This document shows, piece by piece, positions 1 to 5,352 of a DNA stretch of 6,102 nt (position 1 is its first letter; every line of letters begins with the position of its first letter). This DNA comes from Myxococcales bacterium (GTDB taxonomy: Bacteria > Myxococcota_A > Polyangia > Fen-1088). Position numbers and translations under genes: made by a program. Below the pieces are notes generated by a model. It had not been told where the DNA came from, did not search any database, and saw only the letters and a list, made by a program, of their open reading frames with translations. The stretch spans positions 1 through 6,102 of the forward strand of contig PMZX01000506.1 of assembly GCA_003170035.1 (NCBI GenBank), in the 5' to 3' direction.

Positions 1-221
1 GCTCGCACGCGCAGCCGGGGCAAAGCCGGCCGCCATGAGACCACCTTGCCGCGCACGAAGACCCGGTTCGGCAGGACCTTGCACACGATCTCGACCACCA
101 CCTCGTCATCTGGTGCGAGCTGCTTGGTAGTCGGACAGAAGATCCCGCCGTCGGGATGATCGGTGTTGTAAAAACTGCGAAACTCCTCAGCACTTCTGCA
201 GCGGACACGCAGAATGTTCAA
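1..221 (-). CDS. PilZ-like domain protein, N-terminal part (runs off left edge)
   Basis: This is an open frame read leftward from a TTG start at 221-219, giving 73 complete codons with no stop before the window edge. The start is supported by a perfect AGGAGG (complement of 231-236) nine bases upstream. The protein begins MNILRVRCRS and continues with FYNTDHPDGGIFCPT, an acidic turn, then alternating hydrophobic strands (EVVVEIVCKVL, VFVRGKVVSW). That order fits the beta-barrel of PilZ domains as found in myxobacterial paralogues. A possible RxxxR is R5/R9. The usual [D/N]xSxxG reads D21-H-P-D-G-G26, with Pro in place of Ser. PilZ domains typically bind cyclic di-GMP and control motility, adhesion or secretion, but this copy is degenerate and may not bind it. 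The family call rests on a short fragment and pattern resemblance only. The gene is divergent from the aminotransferase gene. Confidence 0.6.
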   Translation of the reverse strand, partial: MNILRVRCRSAEEFRSFYNTDHPDGGIFCPTTKQLAPDDEVVVEIVCKVLPNRVFVRGKVVSWRPALPRLRVR

Positions 222-299
222 TTCGCGCCCCCTCCTAAAGGGGCTTGATACTGATGGTGGCCTGCCTTTCATCATTGTACTAGCTTTCACAATTCTTTG
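222..299. other. Divergent intergenic region between the PilZ-like and aminotransferase genes
   Basis: This 78-base spacer must hold the signals for two divergent genes. It is locally AT-richer (about 270-300) than the rest of the window, as expected for promoters. On the plus strand CACAAT at 288-293 lies six bases before the ATG at 300, so transcription could begin at or next to the start codon. On the minus strand TACAAT (complement of 274-279) is a fair -10 candidate for the PilZ-like gene. No convincing -35 pairs with either, so no promoter is called. Confidence 0.4.
231..236 (-). promoter_or_regulatory. Shine-Dalgarno sequence of the PilZ-like gene
   Basis: The plus-strand CCTCCT reads AGGAGG on the minus strand, nine bases before the TTG at 221. 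This is a full anti-SD match at normal spacing. It is what decides in favour of a TTG start, since there is no in-frame ATG nearby. Confidence 0.7.
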
Positions 300-1169
300 A
301 TGTCAATCCGTATTCACATCGGCGGCCGGCTCTATCCGCCCGAACAAGCCGCGGTGCCGGTCCTCGATAGGGGCTTCCTTTTTGGCGACAGCGTGTACGA
401 GACGGTGGGCACGAATCGTGGGCGACTGGTGTTTCTCGAGGACCACCTGCACCGTCTGGCCCGTTCTGCCGAGCGTCTCTACCTGCGACTGCCCCCGCGT
501 GACGAGGTCGAGCGGGCGGTGCGGGAGACCATGGCTGCGGCGGGCAATCCCGAGTCCCGCGTGAGGATCATCGTTACCCGGGGCGATGCCAGCGTGGATC
601 TCGACCCCGCCGCGGCAGGCGACCCGAGGCTGGTGGTCATCGCCCAGCCGCTGGGCGAGCCTCCGCCTGAGCTTTACGAGACGGGCGTCGAGGTCGAGAT
701 CGTGTCGGTGACCCGGAATCTGCCACGCGCCATTGATCCCGCTGTGAAGTCGGGCAACTACCTGAACAATGTCTTGGCCATGGGTGAGGCACGCCGGCGC
801 AGTCCCTCGGTCCATGAGGCCATCCTGTGCACGGCCAACGGGAGCGTGGCCGAAGGAGCCACCAGCAACGTGTTCGCGGTGGTAGCCGGCCAGCTGCGCA
901 CGCCTGCGGTCGAGGTGGGGATTCTGGACGGCGTGACCCGCGGCAAGGTCCTGCAGTTGGCGCGCACAAATGGCATCTCGTGTCAGGAGGCCTTGTTCAT
1001 GAGCCCTGACGATTTTCGGCGGGCAGACGAGGCTTTTCTGACCAGTTCGGTGCGCAGTGTTCTGCCGGTGACCCGGGTCGATGGGCTGGCGTTGGGCGAT
1101 GGCAAGCCTGGCGCCCTGACCCGGCGGCTGATGGGGCTCTATCGCCAGATGGTCGAGGCACAAACATGA
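300..1169 (+). CDS. Class IV (fold-type IV) PLP-dependent aminotransferase
   Basis: The enzyme is a predicted cytosolic pyridoxal-phosphate aminotransferase of the branched-chain / D-amino-acid aminotransferase / aminodeoxychorismate lyase superfamily. Taking ATG 300 as residue 1 (289 aa, normal for the family), landmarks in order are RGFLFGDSVYETV (24-36), a phosphate-contacting Arg in HLHRL (R52), the Schiff-base lysine in AVKSGNYLNN (K150), the conserved Glu in SVAEGATSNVF (E185), the PLP-phosphate loop GILDGVTRG (207-215, T213), and FLTSSVRSVLPV (TSS 248-250). SGNYLNN resembles branched-chain enzymes (IlvE), while FGDSVYE and SNVF resemble D-amino-acid or ADC-lyase types, so the substrate is unresolved and no symbol is given. 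TTG 297 immediately upstream is an alternative start. Neither start has a Shine-Dalgarno sequence, and no later start would keep the conserved N-terminus. The end overlaps the next gene by four bases. Confidence 0.93.
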   Translation: MSIRIHIGGRLYPPEQAAVPVLDRGFLFGDSVYETVGTNRGRLVFLEDHLHRLARSAERLYLRLPPRDEVERAVRETMAAAGNPESRVRIIVTRGDASVDLDPAAAGDPRLVVIAQPLGEPPPELYETGVEVEIVSVTRNLPRAIDPAVKSGNYLNNVLAMGEARRRSPSVHEAILCTANGSVAEGATSNVFAVVAGQLRTPAVEVGILDGVTRGKVLQLARTNGISCQEALFMSPDDFRRADEAFLTSSVRSVLPVTRVDGLALGDGKPGALTRRLMGLYRQMVEAQT

Positions 1170-1384
1170 ACCCTGCGCAGGCTGGACTGAAGTTCTTCGT
1201 GATAAGCGGCGCCATTCTGATTCTGAGCGGTGTGGCCCAGGCGCTGGCTCGGCCTCGGGGCGCGCGCGAACGCGGGGTGCAGCGCTACTTCAACGGGGCC
1301 ACGGTCCGCGCAATGGTGTTTGTAACCGTGGGGGTGCTCGCCATCATGGTGGGACTGGGCGCGATACCGATTGGACTGCGGTAG
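1166..1384 (+). CDS. Small membrane protein with two predicted helices, unknown function
   Basis: The 72-residue product starts in the ATGA overlap with the aminotransferase stop (ATG 1166, TGA 1167-1169), a layout typical of translational coupling. Two hydrophobic segments are visible, about residues 8-27 (LKFFVISGAILILSGVAQAL) and 48-69 (RAMVFVTVGVLAIMVGLGAI). They are joined by an Arg-rich loop with R29, R31, R34, R36 and R40. By the positive-inside rule the loop should face the cytoplasm, with both short termini outside. There is no signal-peptidase or lipobox motif and no catalytic residue pattern. I do not recognise the family. Coupling to the aminotransferase suggests co-production but does not reveal a shared role. 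A chance reading frame is possible but unlikely, given the coherent hydrophobic pattern and the start overlap. Confidence 0.7.
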   Translation: MNPAQAGLKFFVISGAILILSGVAQALARPRGARERGVQRYFNGATVRAMVFVTVGVLAIMVGLGAIPIGLR

Positions 1385-1529
1385 GAAAGTGTTCCGCAGT
1401 GGCGGGATGCGATGTGAGTGGTGGTGGCAACACCATTTCCTTGAGCCGGGGGACCAACCCGGCGGAACATCATCCTGGATGAAAGCTTCCACGACGAATC
1501 GGTGTCCGGAACGCAGTCCACGCACGGCG
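1385..1529. other. Spacer between small membrane gene and lipoprotein gene
   Basis: These 145 bases may be untranslated leader or may include the true start of the lipoprotein gene, since the downstream frame is open from 1371. A six-base-pair inverted repeat GCCGGG/CCCGGC (1445-1450 and 1458-1463, seven-base loop) has no T-tract after it. An eight-base inverted repeat TGTTCCGC/GCGGAACA (1390-1397 and 1462-1469) overlaps it, so the two stems could not form together. Both could be chance at this composition. No Shine-Dalgarno sequence or convincing promoter was found. Confidence 0.35.
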
Positions 1530-2786
1530 ATGGCGCGACTACTCGCGCTTGTTGCGGTCCTGGCAAGCACCACGCTGGTCTGCGGCTGCTCGTCGACCAC
1601 GACCGGCGCGGCGTCGACTGGAGGCAATCCTTCCCAGGGTGGCACGGTCAGTGCGGCGGGCGGCGTCGCGACCGGCGGCAGTCTCGCCACGGGCGCTACC
1701 TCGGCGTCTGGCGGGATTTCGGCGGTCGGTGGAACGCCCTCGACGGGCGGCTCGACGGCGACCGGGGGCTTTTCTCCTGCCCCAGGCGGAACCACCGCGC
1801 TGGGCGGGAGCACCAGTTCGGGTGGGGCGACTGCCTCGGGCGGGGGCACCAACTCGCGCGGAGGGGCTAGCTCTGGCGGGGCGACTAGTTTGGGCGGCTC
1901 GACCAGTTCTGGCGGTGAAAGCCAATCCGGTGGGTCTACAAGCTCTGGCGGCGTTGCGGGTCAGTCGGGCACGGGCGGGGCGTCGGGCGGAACCGGCGGC
2001 GGACCTGGCACCGGGCCGAGCTACCCCTACATCTTCTCGTGCTTCAACGACTCCGCCCCGAGTTCTGACCTGATCATCTACACGTCCAACGATGGGTTGA
2101 ATTTCACCTTGCTGTACGACACCGGGTACGTCGGACCAAGCGGATATCTGCGCGATCCCAGCATCATGAAGCACACTGACGGCAAGTTCTACCTGGCTTT
2201 CACCACGCCCCCGGATGCGGGCTGCTGCGGTCCCCAGACCAGTTTCGCCATTGCCTCAAGCTCCAATCTGAAGGACTGGACCACGGTCACTCAGGTGCCC
2301 AGCGGCATCGCCGGAGTGAATAACGTGTGGGCACCTGAATGGTTCAAGGACACAGATGGGACCATTCATATCCTCGTCAGCATCAACAGCTCGACGACCT
2401 ATCGCTACGAGCCGACAGACAACACCCTGACCAAGTGGGGCACGGGGACGAAGATTGGGATGACAGGGGTCATCGACACCTTCATGGTCAAAGTTGGCGA
2501 CACGTACCACTCGTTCTCGAAGGGATCGTACGTCCAACATGGGACGGCACCCAGCCTCGATGGTCCCTGGACCTACGACGGAATAAGCCACTGGCCAGGC
2601 TGCAAGGAAGCGCCGGCCGTGATCGGTCTTCCCGATGGAACCTGGCGCCTTTTCTGTGACGCTGGTGGGGGCGGTCACGAGAAATCCAGCGACGGTTCGG
2701 CAGATTTCAAGACTTGGACGACAGCGACGACGCTGCCCAATGTCGGCAACAACATCAGCCACGGCACCGTCATCAAGGGGAACTAA
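1530..2786 (+). CDS. Predicted lipoprotein with Gly/Ser/Thr linker and GH43-like beta-propeller glycosidase domain
   Basis: Numbering uses ATG 1530 (418 aa). Residues 1-20 form a lipoprotein signal peptide: MAR, a hydrophobic core, then VCGC with the lipidated Cys at 20. A Gly/Ser/Thr-rich linker covers about 21-163. The rest (164-418) matches the glycoside hydrolase family 43 propeller: RDPSI with the putative general base D209, NNVWAPEW (265-272), VIDTF with D316 as likely pKa modulator, KEAPAVI with E360 as likely general acid, and SHGTV near the C-terminus with the family's metal-binding His (H411). Family enzymes cleave arabinose- or xylose-containing polysaccharides; the actual substrate cannot be read here. 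Five cysteines in the domain fit an exported protein. The frame is open from 1371 and ATG 1479 is an alternative giving 435 aa, but 1530 gives a textbook signal length. No start has a Shine-Dalgarno sequence. It sits alone, with no sugar transporter or regulator beside it. Confidence 0.82.
   Translation: MARLLALVAVLASTTLVCGCSSTTTGAASTGGNPSQGGTVSAAGGVATGGSLATGATSASGGISAVGGTPSTGGSTATGGFSPAPGGTTALGGSTSSGGATASGGGTNSRGGASSGGATSLGGSTSSGGESQSGGSTSSGGVAGQSGTGGASGGTGGGPGTGPSYPYIFSCFNDSAPSSDLIIYTSNDGLNFTLLYDTGYVGPSGYLRDPSIMKHTDGKFYLAFTTPPDAGCCGPQTSFAIASSSNLKDWTTVTQVPSGIAGVNNVWAPEWFKDTDGTIHILVSINSSTTYRYEPTDNTLTKWGTGTKIGMTGVIDTFMVKVGDTYHSFSKGSYVQHGTAPSLDGPWTYDGISHWPGCKEAPAVIGLPDGTWRLFCDAGGGGHEKSSDGSADFKTWTTATTLPNVGNNISHGTVIKGN
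1590..2018 (+). repeat. Low-complexity Gly/Ser/Thr-rich coding repeat (lipoprotein linker)
   Basis: This stretch encodes about 143 residues made almost entirely of Gly, Ser, Thr and Ala, with GG recurring every four to eight residues. The octapeptide GGSTSSGG occurs three times, encoded at 1803-1826, 1893-1916 and 1929-1952, each time with different synonymous codons. It is therefore a protein-level repeat, not a recent DNA duplication. It would act as a flexible spacer holding the catalytic domain away from the lipid anchor. Its skewed composition creates long but spurious proline-, alanine- and arginine-rich frames on both strands. Confidence 0.85.
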
Positions 2787-2816
2787 CCCGCCTCGCGAAG
2801 CCGGTTGCCGATGGCT

Positions 2817-2835
2817 GGATCCGGCGGCCGGATCC
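2817..2835. other. GC-rich hairpin after the lipoprotein gene
   Basis: GGATCCGG (2817-2824) and CCGGATCC (2828-2835) form a perfect eight-base-pair stem with a CGG loop. One G-U pair and one C-G pair could be added at the base. It begins 30 bases after the lipoprotein stop codon, where a terminator would be expected, but no T-tract follows, so intrinsic termination is not demonstrated. It also overlaps the start of the tandem array described next and may simply belong to it. Confidence 0.4.
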
Positions 2836-2887
2836 GGATCCGGCTACCGGCTACCGGCCACCGGCCCCGGTCCCGTCACCGTCACCC
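2830..2887. repeat. Degenerate hexa/heptanucleotide tandem array
   Basis: The stretch can be parsed as consecutive units beginning with G and ending in CC: GGATCC twice, GGCTACC twice, GGCCACC, GGCCCC, GGTCCC, GTCACC and GTCACCC. Adjacent identical copies followed by point variants suggest slippage expansion and decay. It is noncoding, in the spacer between the lipoprotein gene and purB. Confidence 0.6.
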
Positions 2888-2931
2888 ACACCGCACCCCG
2901 CCACGCCGGATTCGAGCCGCGTTGGACTCCA

Positions 2932-2960
2932 TTGAATCGCCCGCCGTGATCCGCTAAAAG
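2932..2960 (+). promoter_or_regulatory. Candidate sigma70-type promoter of purB-purC
   Basis: TTGAAT (2932-2937) and TAAAAG (2955-2960) are separated by exactly 17 bases. Each matches four of six consensus positions. Transcription would start near 2967, giving a leader of about 20 bases before the purB ATG. The element lies in an AT-richer patch of an otherwise very GC-rich spacer. TAAAAGGA could alternatively be read as a purine-rich, overly distant ribosome binding site. Confidence 0.4.
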
Positions 2961-2987
2961 GACACGCGCTCCCCACGGCACTGCACC

Positions 2988-4319
2988 ATGATTGAACGCT
3001 ACACGCGACCTGCGCTGGCTGAACTGTGGTCCGATGCCCATCGCTACGAGACCTGGCTGCGCGTCGAATTGGCCGCCTGCGAGGCCATGGAAGCCGCAGG
3101 CCGCGTTCCCGTAGGAACCGCCGAGACCGTACGCCAGCGGACCACTGGCAAGCTGCAGGCCAAGCGGATCTTGGAAATCGAGGAGCAGACCAAGCACGAC
3201 GTCATCGCGTTTCTCAAGCATGTCGAGGAACTGGCGGGTGACCCGGCGCGCTGGCTCCACCTTGGGATGACGTCTTCCGACGTGCTGGACGCGTCCCTGG
3301 CCATCCTGCTTCGCCAGGCAGCCGATGAGGTCATGGTCGGCGTCGACCAGCTCATGCAGGCGCTCGCGCGCAAGGCTGACGAGCATCGTGCGACTCTGAT
3401 GATCGGTCGGTCGCACGGCATCCACGCCGAGCCCATCACTGCGGGTCTGGTGTTCGCCGGTTTTTTCAGCGAGGTCAGCCGCGCGCGACGCGCCCTGGTG
3501 GTGGCGCGGGAAGAGATCTCGGCGGGCAAGCTGGCCGGGGCGGTGGGAACCTACGCCAGCCTGGACCCGGAGATCGAGATCCGCGCTCTGGGCGCCCTGG
3601 GTCTGCACCCGGAGGTGGTGCCCACCCAGATCGTGGCGCGCGATCGCCACGCCGGCTATTTCATGGCCCTGGCCCGGCTAGGTACTGCGGTCGAGCGCAT
3701 GGCGCTGACGGTCCGGCACTGGCAGCGGACCGAAGTCGGCGAAGCCATGGAAGCCTTCGACAAGGGACAGAAGGGCTCGTCCGCCATGCCCCACAAGAAG
3801 AACCCGATCCTCTCCGAGAACCTGTGCGGCTTGGCGCGCCTGTTGCGTGCCTATGCCGGCGCGGCTCTGGAGGACGTGGCGCTGTGGCACGAGCGTGACA
3901 TCTCGCACTCGTCGGTAGAGCGGGTGATCGGCCCGGATGCCACGGGCATTGCGGACTTCATGGTGCGACGGGCCGCCACCCTCATCGACGGCCTGGTGGT
4001 CAATGCGGAACGCATGCGGCAAAATCTAGAGTTGACCGGCGGACTCTTCTTCAGTGAGGGCGTGATGTTGGCTCTCGTGCGCAAGGGCTTGGCGCGCCAG
4101 AAGGCCTATGAGTTGGTGCAAAAGCACGCGCTCGACGCATCGGCCGCACTGGGGCAGCCCTCAGGATCCGCGCCCAGCTTTCGTGAGCGGGTGGCCGCCG
4201 ATCCGGAGATCGCCGCGAAGTTGACCATCGCCGATTTGGATGAGGCGTTCGATATCAAGCACCACCTGCGCTGGGGCGGTGTCATCATCGATCGCGCGCT
4301 GAGAGACCTAGACGTCTAG
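2988..4319 (+). CDS. purB: Adenylosuccinate lyase
   Basis: This cytosolic enzyme acts twice in purine synthesis, cleaving SAICAR to AICAR plus fumarate and adenylosuccinate to AMP plus fumarate. The 443-residue product has the length of the shorter, Bacillus-type enzymes and the typical N-terminus MIERYTRP...LWSD. Visible motifs are TKHDV with H70, the fumarase/aspartase-superfamily segment [11 protein letters not shown] (94-104), [10 protein letters not shown] with H143 as putative general acid, and the signature [11 protein letters not shown] (263-273), whose flexible-loop Ser264/265 supplies the catalytic base. [12 protein letters not shown] (301-312) is also family-typical. The C-terminus [18 protein letters not shown] is complete. 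The start is fixed by family alignment and by an in-frame TAA at 2955-2957 with no other start between. It has no good Shine-Dalgarno sequence. purC follows after 19 bases. Confidence 0.96.
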   Translation: MIERYTRPALAELWSDAHRYETWLRVELAACEAMEAAGRVPVGTAETVRQRTTGKLQAKRILEIEEQTKHDVIAFLKHVEELAGDPARWLHLGMTSSDVLDASLAILLRQAADEVMVGVDQLMQALARKADEHRATLMIGRSHGIHAEPITAGLVFAGFFSEVSRARRALVVAREEISAGKLAGAVGTYASLDPEIEIRALGALGLHPEVVPTQIVARDRHAGYFMALARLGTAVERMALTVRHWQRTEVGEAMEAFDKGQKGSSAMPHKKNPILSENLCGLARLLRAYAGAALEDVALWHERDISHSSVERVIGPDATGIADFMVRRAATLIDGLVVNAERMRQNLELTGGLFFSEGVMLALVRKGLARQKAYELVQKHALDASAALGQPSGSAPSFRERVAADPEIAAKLTIADLDEAFDIKHHLRWGGVIIDRALRDLDV

Positions 4320-4324
4320 CAGCC

Positions 4325-4332
4325 GAGGGAGG
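4325..4332 (+). promoter_or_regulatory. Shine-Dalgarno sequence of purC
   Basis: GAGGGAGG ends six bases before ATG 4339 and lies entirely within the 19-base purB-purC gap. It is the strongest plus-strand ribosome binding site in the window and confirms both the purC start and reading from a shared transcript. Confidence 0.75.
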
Positions 4333-4338
4333 CACGCC

Positions 4339-5301
4339 ATGGTTTCCAATGAACTTATTCGAGCACAGCTTGCCAAGACGCTGGAGAAGACTGACTTTCC
4401 CGAGTTGGGCGACAAGTACGTCGGCAAGGTCCGTGACTGCTACAGCAAGGACGGCCGGCGCACCATCGTGGTGACCGACCGAATTAGCGCCTTCGACGTC
4501 GTGCTGGGCACCATTCCGTTCAAGGGCCAGGTGCTTAACCAGATCGCGGCCTACTGGTTCGAATCCACCAAGCAGATCGCGTCCAATCACGTACTTTCGG
4601 TGCCTGATCCGACGGTGATGGTTGCTGCCGAATGCGAGCTTCTGCCGGTCGAGTTCGTCATGCGCGCCTATCTGACCGGCGTGACCACCACCTCCATTTG
4701 GTACCACTACGAGCGGGGCGGGCGCCTGTTCTGTGGCCACAAGTTGCCCGATGGCATGCGCAAGAATCAGAAGCTGGACAAGCCGATCCTCACGCCGTCC
4801 ACCAAGGCGGCCAAGGGCGGCCACGACCAGTCAGTGTCGCGCGAGGAGATTTTGGCGGCCGGCACGTTGTCAGCCGACGACTTCGACCGCTCGGCCGAGA
4901 TGTGCGCGCGCATCTTCGCCTTTGGCCAGAGTCTCGCGGCCCAGCGCGGTCTCATCTTGGTCGACACCAAGTACGAGATCGGCCGGCGGGTTGACGGAAG
5001 CCTTTGCTTCATCGACGAGGTCCACACACCCGATAGTTCGCGCTACTGGTACGCCGACGACTACCAGGCCCGTTTCGAACGGGGCGACGAGCCGCGCGGG
5101 CTGGACAAGGAATACCTGCGTCGCGTGCTGGCCGATCAGGGCTACCGGGGCGACGGACCGTCGCCCCCGCTCTCCGACGATGTCCGCTGCGAGGCGGCCC
5201 GCCGCTACATCGCGCTCTATGAGCTGGTCACGGGGCGGGGTTTCGTGCCGGACTTCGAAGAACCTGCCGGCAGAATTCGCAGGAATCTCGGGATCGAGTA
5301 G
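4339..5301 (+). CDS. purC: Phosphoribosylaminoimidazole-succinocarboxamide (SAICAR) synthase, long form
   Basis: The enzyme ligates aspartate to CAIR with ATP, giving SAICAR, the substrate of the PurB encoded just upstream. At 320 residues it is the longer form, like yeast Ade1, rather than the roughly 240-residue E. coli type. Motifs in order are the nucleotide-binding GKVRDCY (29-35), [23 protein letters not shown] (46-68), the first family signature [14 protein letters not shown] (101-114), the second signature LVDTKYEIG (207-215), and [14 protein letters not shown] (224-237), which carries acidic active-site residues. The first signature ends TGV instead of the usual TGS and runs into [13 protein letters not shown]. 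This looks like a known long-form variant rather than a defect. The C-terminus ([14 protein letters not shown]) is complete. No purine riboswitch or PurR-type operator was recognised upstream of the pair. Confidence 0.96.
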   Translation: MVSNELIRAQLAKTLEKTDFPELGDKYVGKVRDCYSKDGRRTIVVTDRISAFDVVLGTIPFKGQVLNQIAAYWFESTKQIASNHVLSVPDPTVMVAAECELLPVEFVMRAYLTGVTTTSIWYHYERGGRLFCGHKLPDGMRKNQKLDKPILTPSTKAAKGGHDQSVSREEILAAGTLSADDFDRSAEMCARIFAFGQSLAAQRGLILVDTKYEIGRRVDGSLCFIDEVHTPDSSRYWYADDYQARFERGDEPRGLDKEYLRRVLADQGYRGDGPSPPLSDDVRCEAARRYIALYELVTGRGFVPDFEEPAGRIRRNLGIE

Positions 5302-5352
5302 GACGCGTAGAAAGCGGCTGAGGACGCGGGGGGGAGAGGGCAGGGAGGGAGA
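5302..5352. other. Convergent spacer between purC and the slipin gene
   Basis: This 51-base spacer between convergent genes is strikingly purine-rich on the plus strand from 5327 to 5352 (G runs broken by A). No hairpin with a T-tract was found inside it, so neither gene has an obvious intrinsic terminator within the gap. Confidence 0.5.

Noticed and set aside
303..1163. Long minus-strand frame (286 codons) opposite the aminotransferase gene
   Set aside because: It is an antisense shadow of a clearly conserved enzyme, with no recognisable domain and no ribosome binding site; such frames are common at high GC.
1390..1469. Inverted repeat TGTTCCGC/GCGGAACA that could compete with the hairpin at 1445-1463, as in an attenuator or riboswitch
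   Set aside because: An eight-base match over this distance is plausible by chance, and no known riboswitch core, leader peptide or T-tract accompanies it.
1139..1852. Minus-strand frame encoding a proline-rich protein
   Set aside because: The Pro/Val/Ala repeats are the complement of the Gly/Ser linker codons, and the frame also crosses the small membrane gene.
1539..2174. Arg/Ala-rich minus-strand frame over the linker, and a similar plus-strand frame at 1549-2073
   Set aside because: Both arise from the low-complexity GC-rich linker; the composition is implausible for a folded protein and the lipoprotein frame has signal peptide and domain support.
2788..2987. Possible purine riboswitch or PurR box upstream of purB
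   Set aside because: I looked for a conserved purine aptamer layout and paired PurBox-like sites and saw neither; the spacer is repeat-rich and GC-rich.
2844..3650. Minus-strand 268-codon frame over the spacer and 5' part of purB
   Set aside because: It is antisense to purB, with no recognisable motif or start signal.
4308..4319. Perfect 12-base palindrome CTAGACGTCTAG ending on the purB stop codon
   Set aside because: One or two 12-base palindromes are expected by chance in a window of this size, and it explains nothing about the operon.
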